In this document: positions 63,966-64,000 of the stretch, piece after piece
How positions within the stretch are numbered: position 1 is the stretch's first letter
How the letters are laid out: every line of letters begins with the position of its first letter
DNA from: Roseiarcus sp963813195
GTDB lineage: Bacteria; Pseudomonadota; Alphaproteobacteria; Rhizobiales; Beijerinckiaceae
Length of the DNA stretch: 64,000 bases
Direction of reading: 5' to 3'
NCBI GenBank assembly: GCA_963813195.1
Contig: CAWEYC010000021.1
Coordinates: 146,597-210,596, forward strand
Notes under the pieces: model-generated
Database searches by the model: none
What the model was told of the DNA's origin: nothing
The model's input: the letters and a program-made list of their open reading frames with translations, nothing else
Position numbers and translations under genes: made by a program

Positions 63966-64000
63966 GTATCCCCTTCGCGCCAACTGAGGCCGTCGACCGG

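Overview
The window is GC-rich, densely coding DNA from an alphaproteobacterium, most likely Hyphomicrobiales (Rhizobiales). Pointers are the RpoH-type sigma factor, a class I lysyl-tRNA synthetase, a CysD plus fused CysN-CysC pair, a CyaC-like membrane adenylate cyclase, and many short-chain dehydrogenases and LysR regulators. It looks chromosomal up to about 59.4 kb. The last 4.5 kb is an accessory segment with a decayed IS481-type transposase, lower-GC gaps and genes of unknown function.

Layout. 1-4.8 kb: a dipeptide/oligopeptide ABC importer operon read leftward (dppABCDF, the last gene cut by the window edge). 5.0-7.7 kb: sulfate activation (cysD, cysNC). 7.9-15.5 kb: two SDRs divergent from a LysR regulator, a MarR-GNAT fusion with a palindrome at its start, a secreted deacetylase-like protein, a third SDR, an EamA exporter and a sterol-desaturase-like hydroxylase. 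15.5-17.4 kb: xylulokinase and a cold-shock protein. 18-27.6 kb: a homocysteine methyltransferase overlapping rluD, then rpoH, a frameshifted exported protein, dsbB, a DedA-type protein, tRNA-Leu(CAA), a DUF2254-like membrane protein and lysK. 27.6-32.3 kb: a small lipoprotein with an unusual phased hexamer array upstream, an aldo/keto reductase, a LysR regulator, an ETHE1-like dioxygenase-rhodanese and a TacA-TacT toxin-antitoxin pair.

32.4-50.5 kb: a GH3 beta-glucosidase; a translationally coupled pair of a thymidylate-synthase-like protein and a small monooxygenase; membrane proteins; a redox-type adenylate cyclase with a ferredoxin domain; an acyl-CoA dehydrogenase/enoyl-CoA hydratase pair; threonylcarbamoyl-AMP synthase; a LysR regulator next to cysK; a second, multidomain cyclase/ATPase/TPR protein; glutathione reductase and a DUF2059 protein. 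50.5-58.0 kb: rpiA and a four-gene sugar ABC importer of the YtfQ-YtfR-YtfT-YjfF type, divergent from a LacI regulator and a SIS-domain sugar-phosphate isomerase. Together with xylulokinase and rpiA these suggest pentose or furanose uptake feeding the pentose phosphate pathway. 58.3-59.4 kb: a glycosyltransferase.

Four otherwise well-conserved genes each carry an apparent one-base frameshift (near 11,675; 21,863; 30,169; 46,603), three of them in runs of three to five identical bases. This pattern suggests residual sequencing or assembly indels as much as real gene decay, and it matters when reading gene boundaries here. I found no CRISPR array and no prophage. The best candidates for new biology are the thymidylate-synthase-like/monooxygenase pair, the ferredoxin-adenylate cyclase, the phased GTCAAG array, and the overlapping pair of unknown genes at 62.2-63.3 kb.
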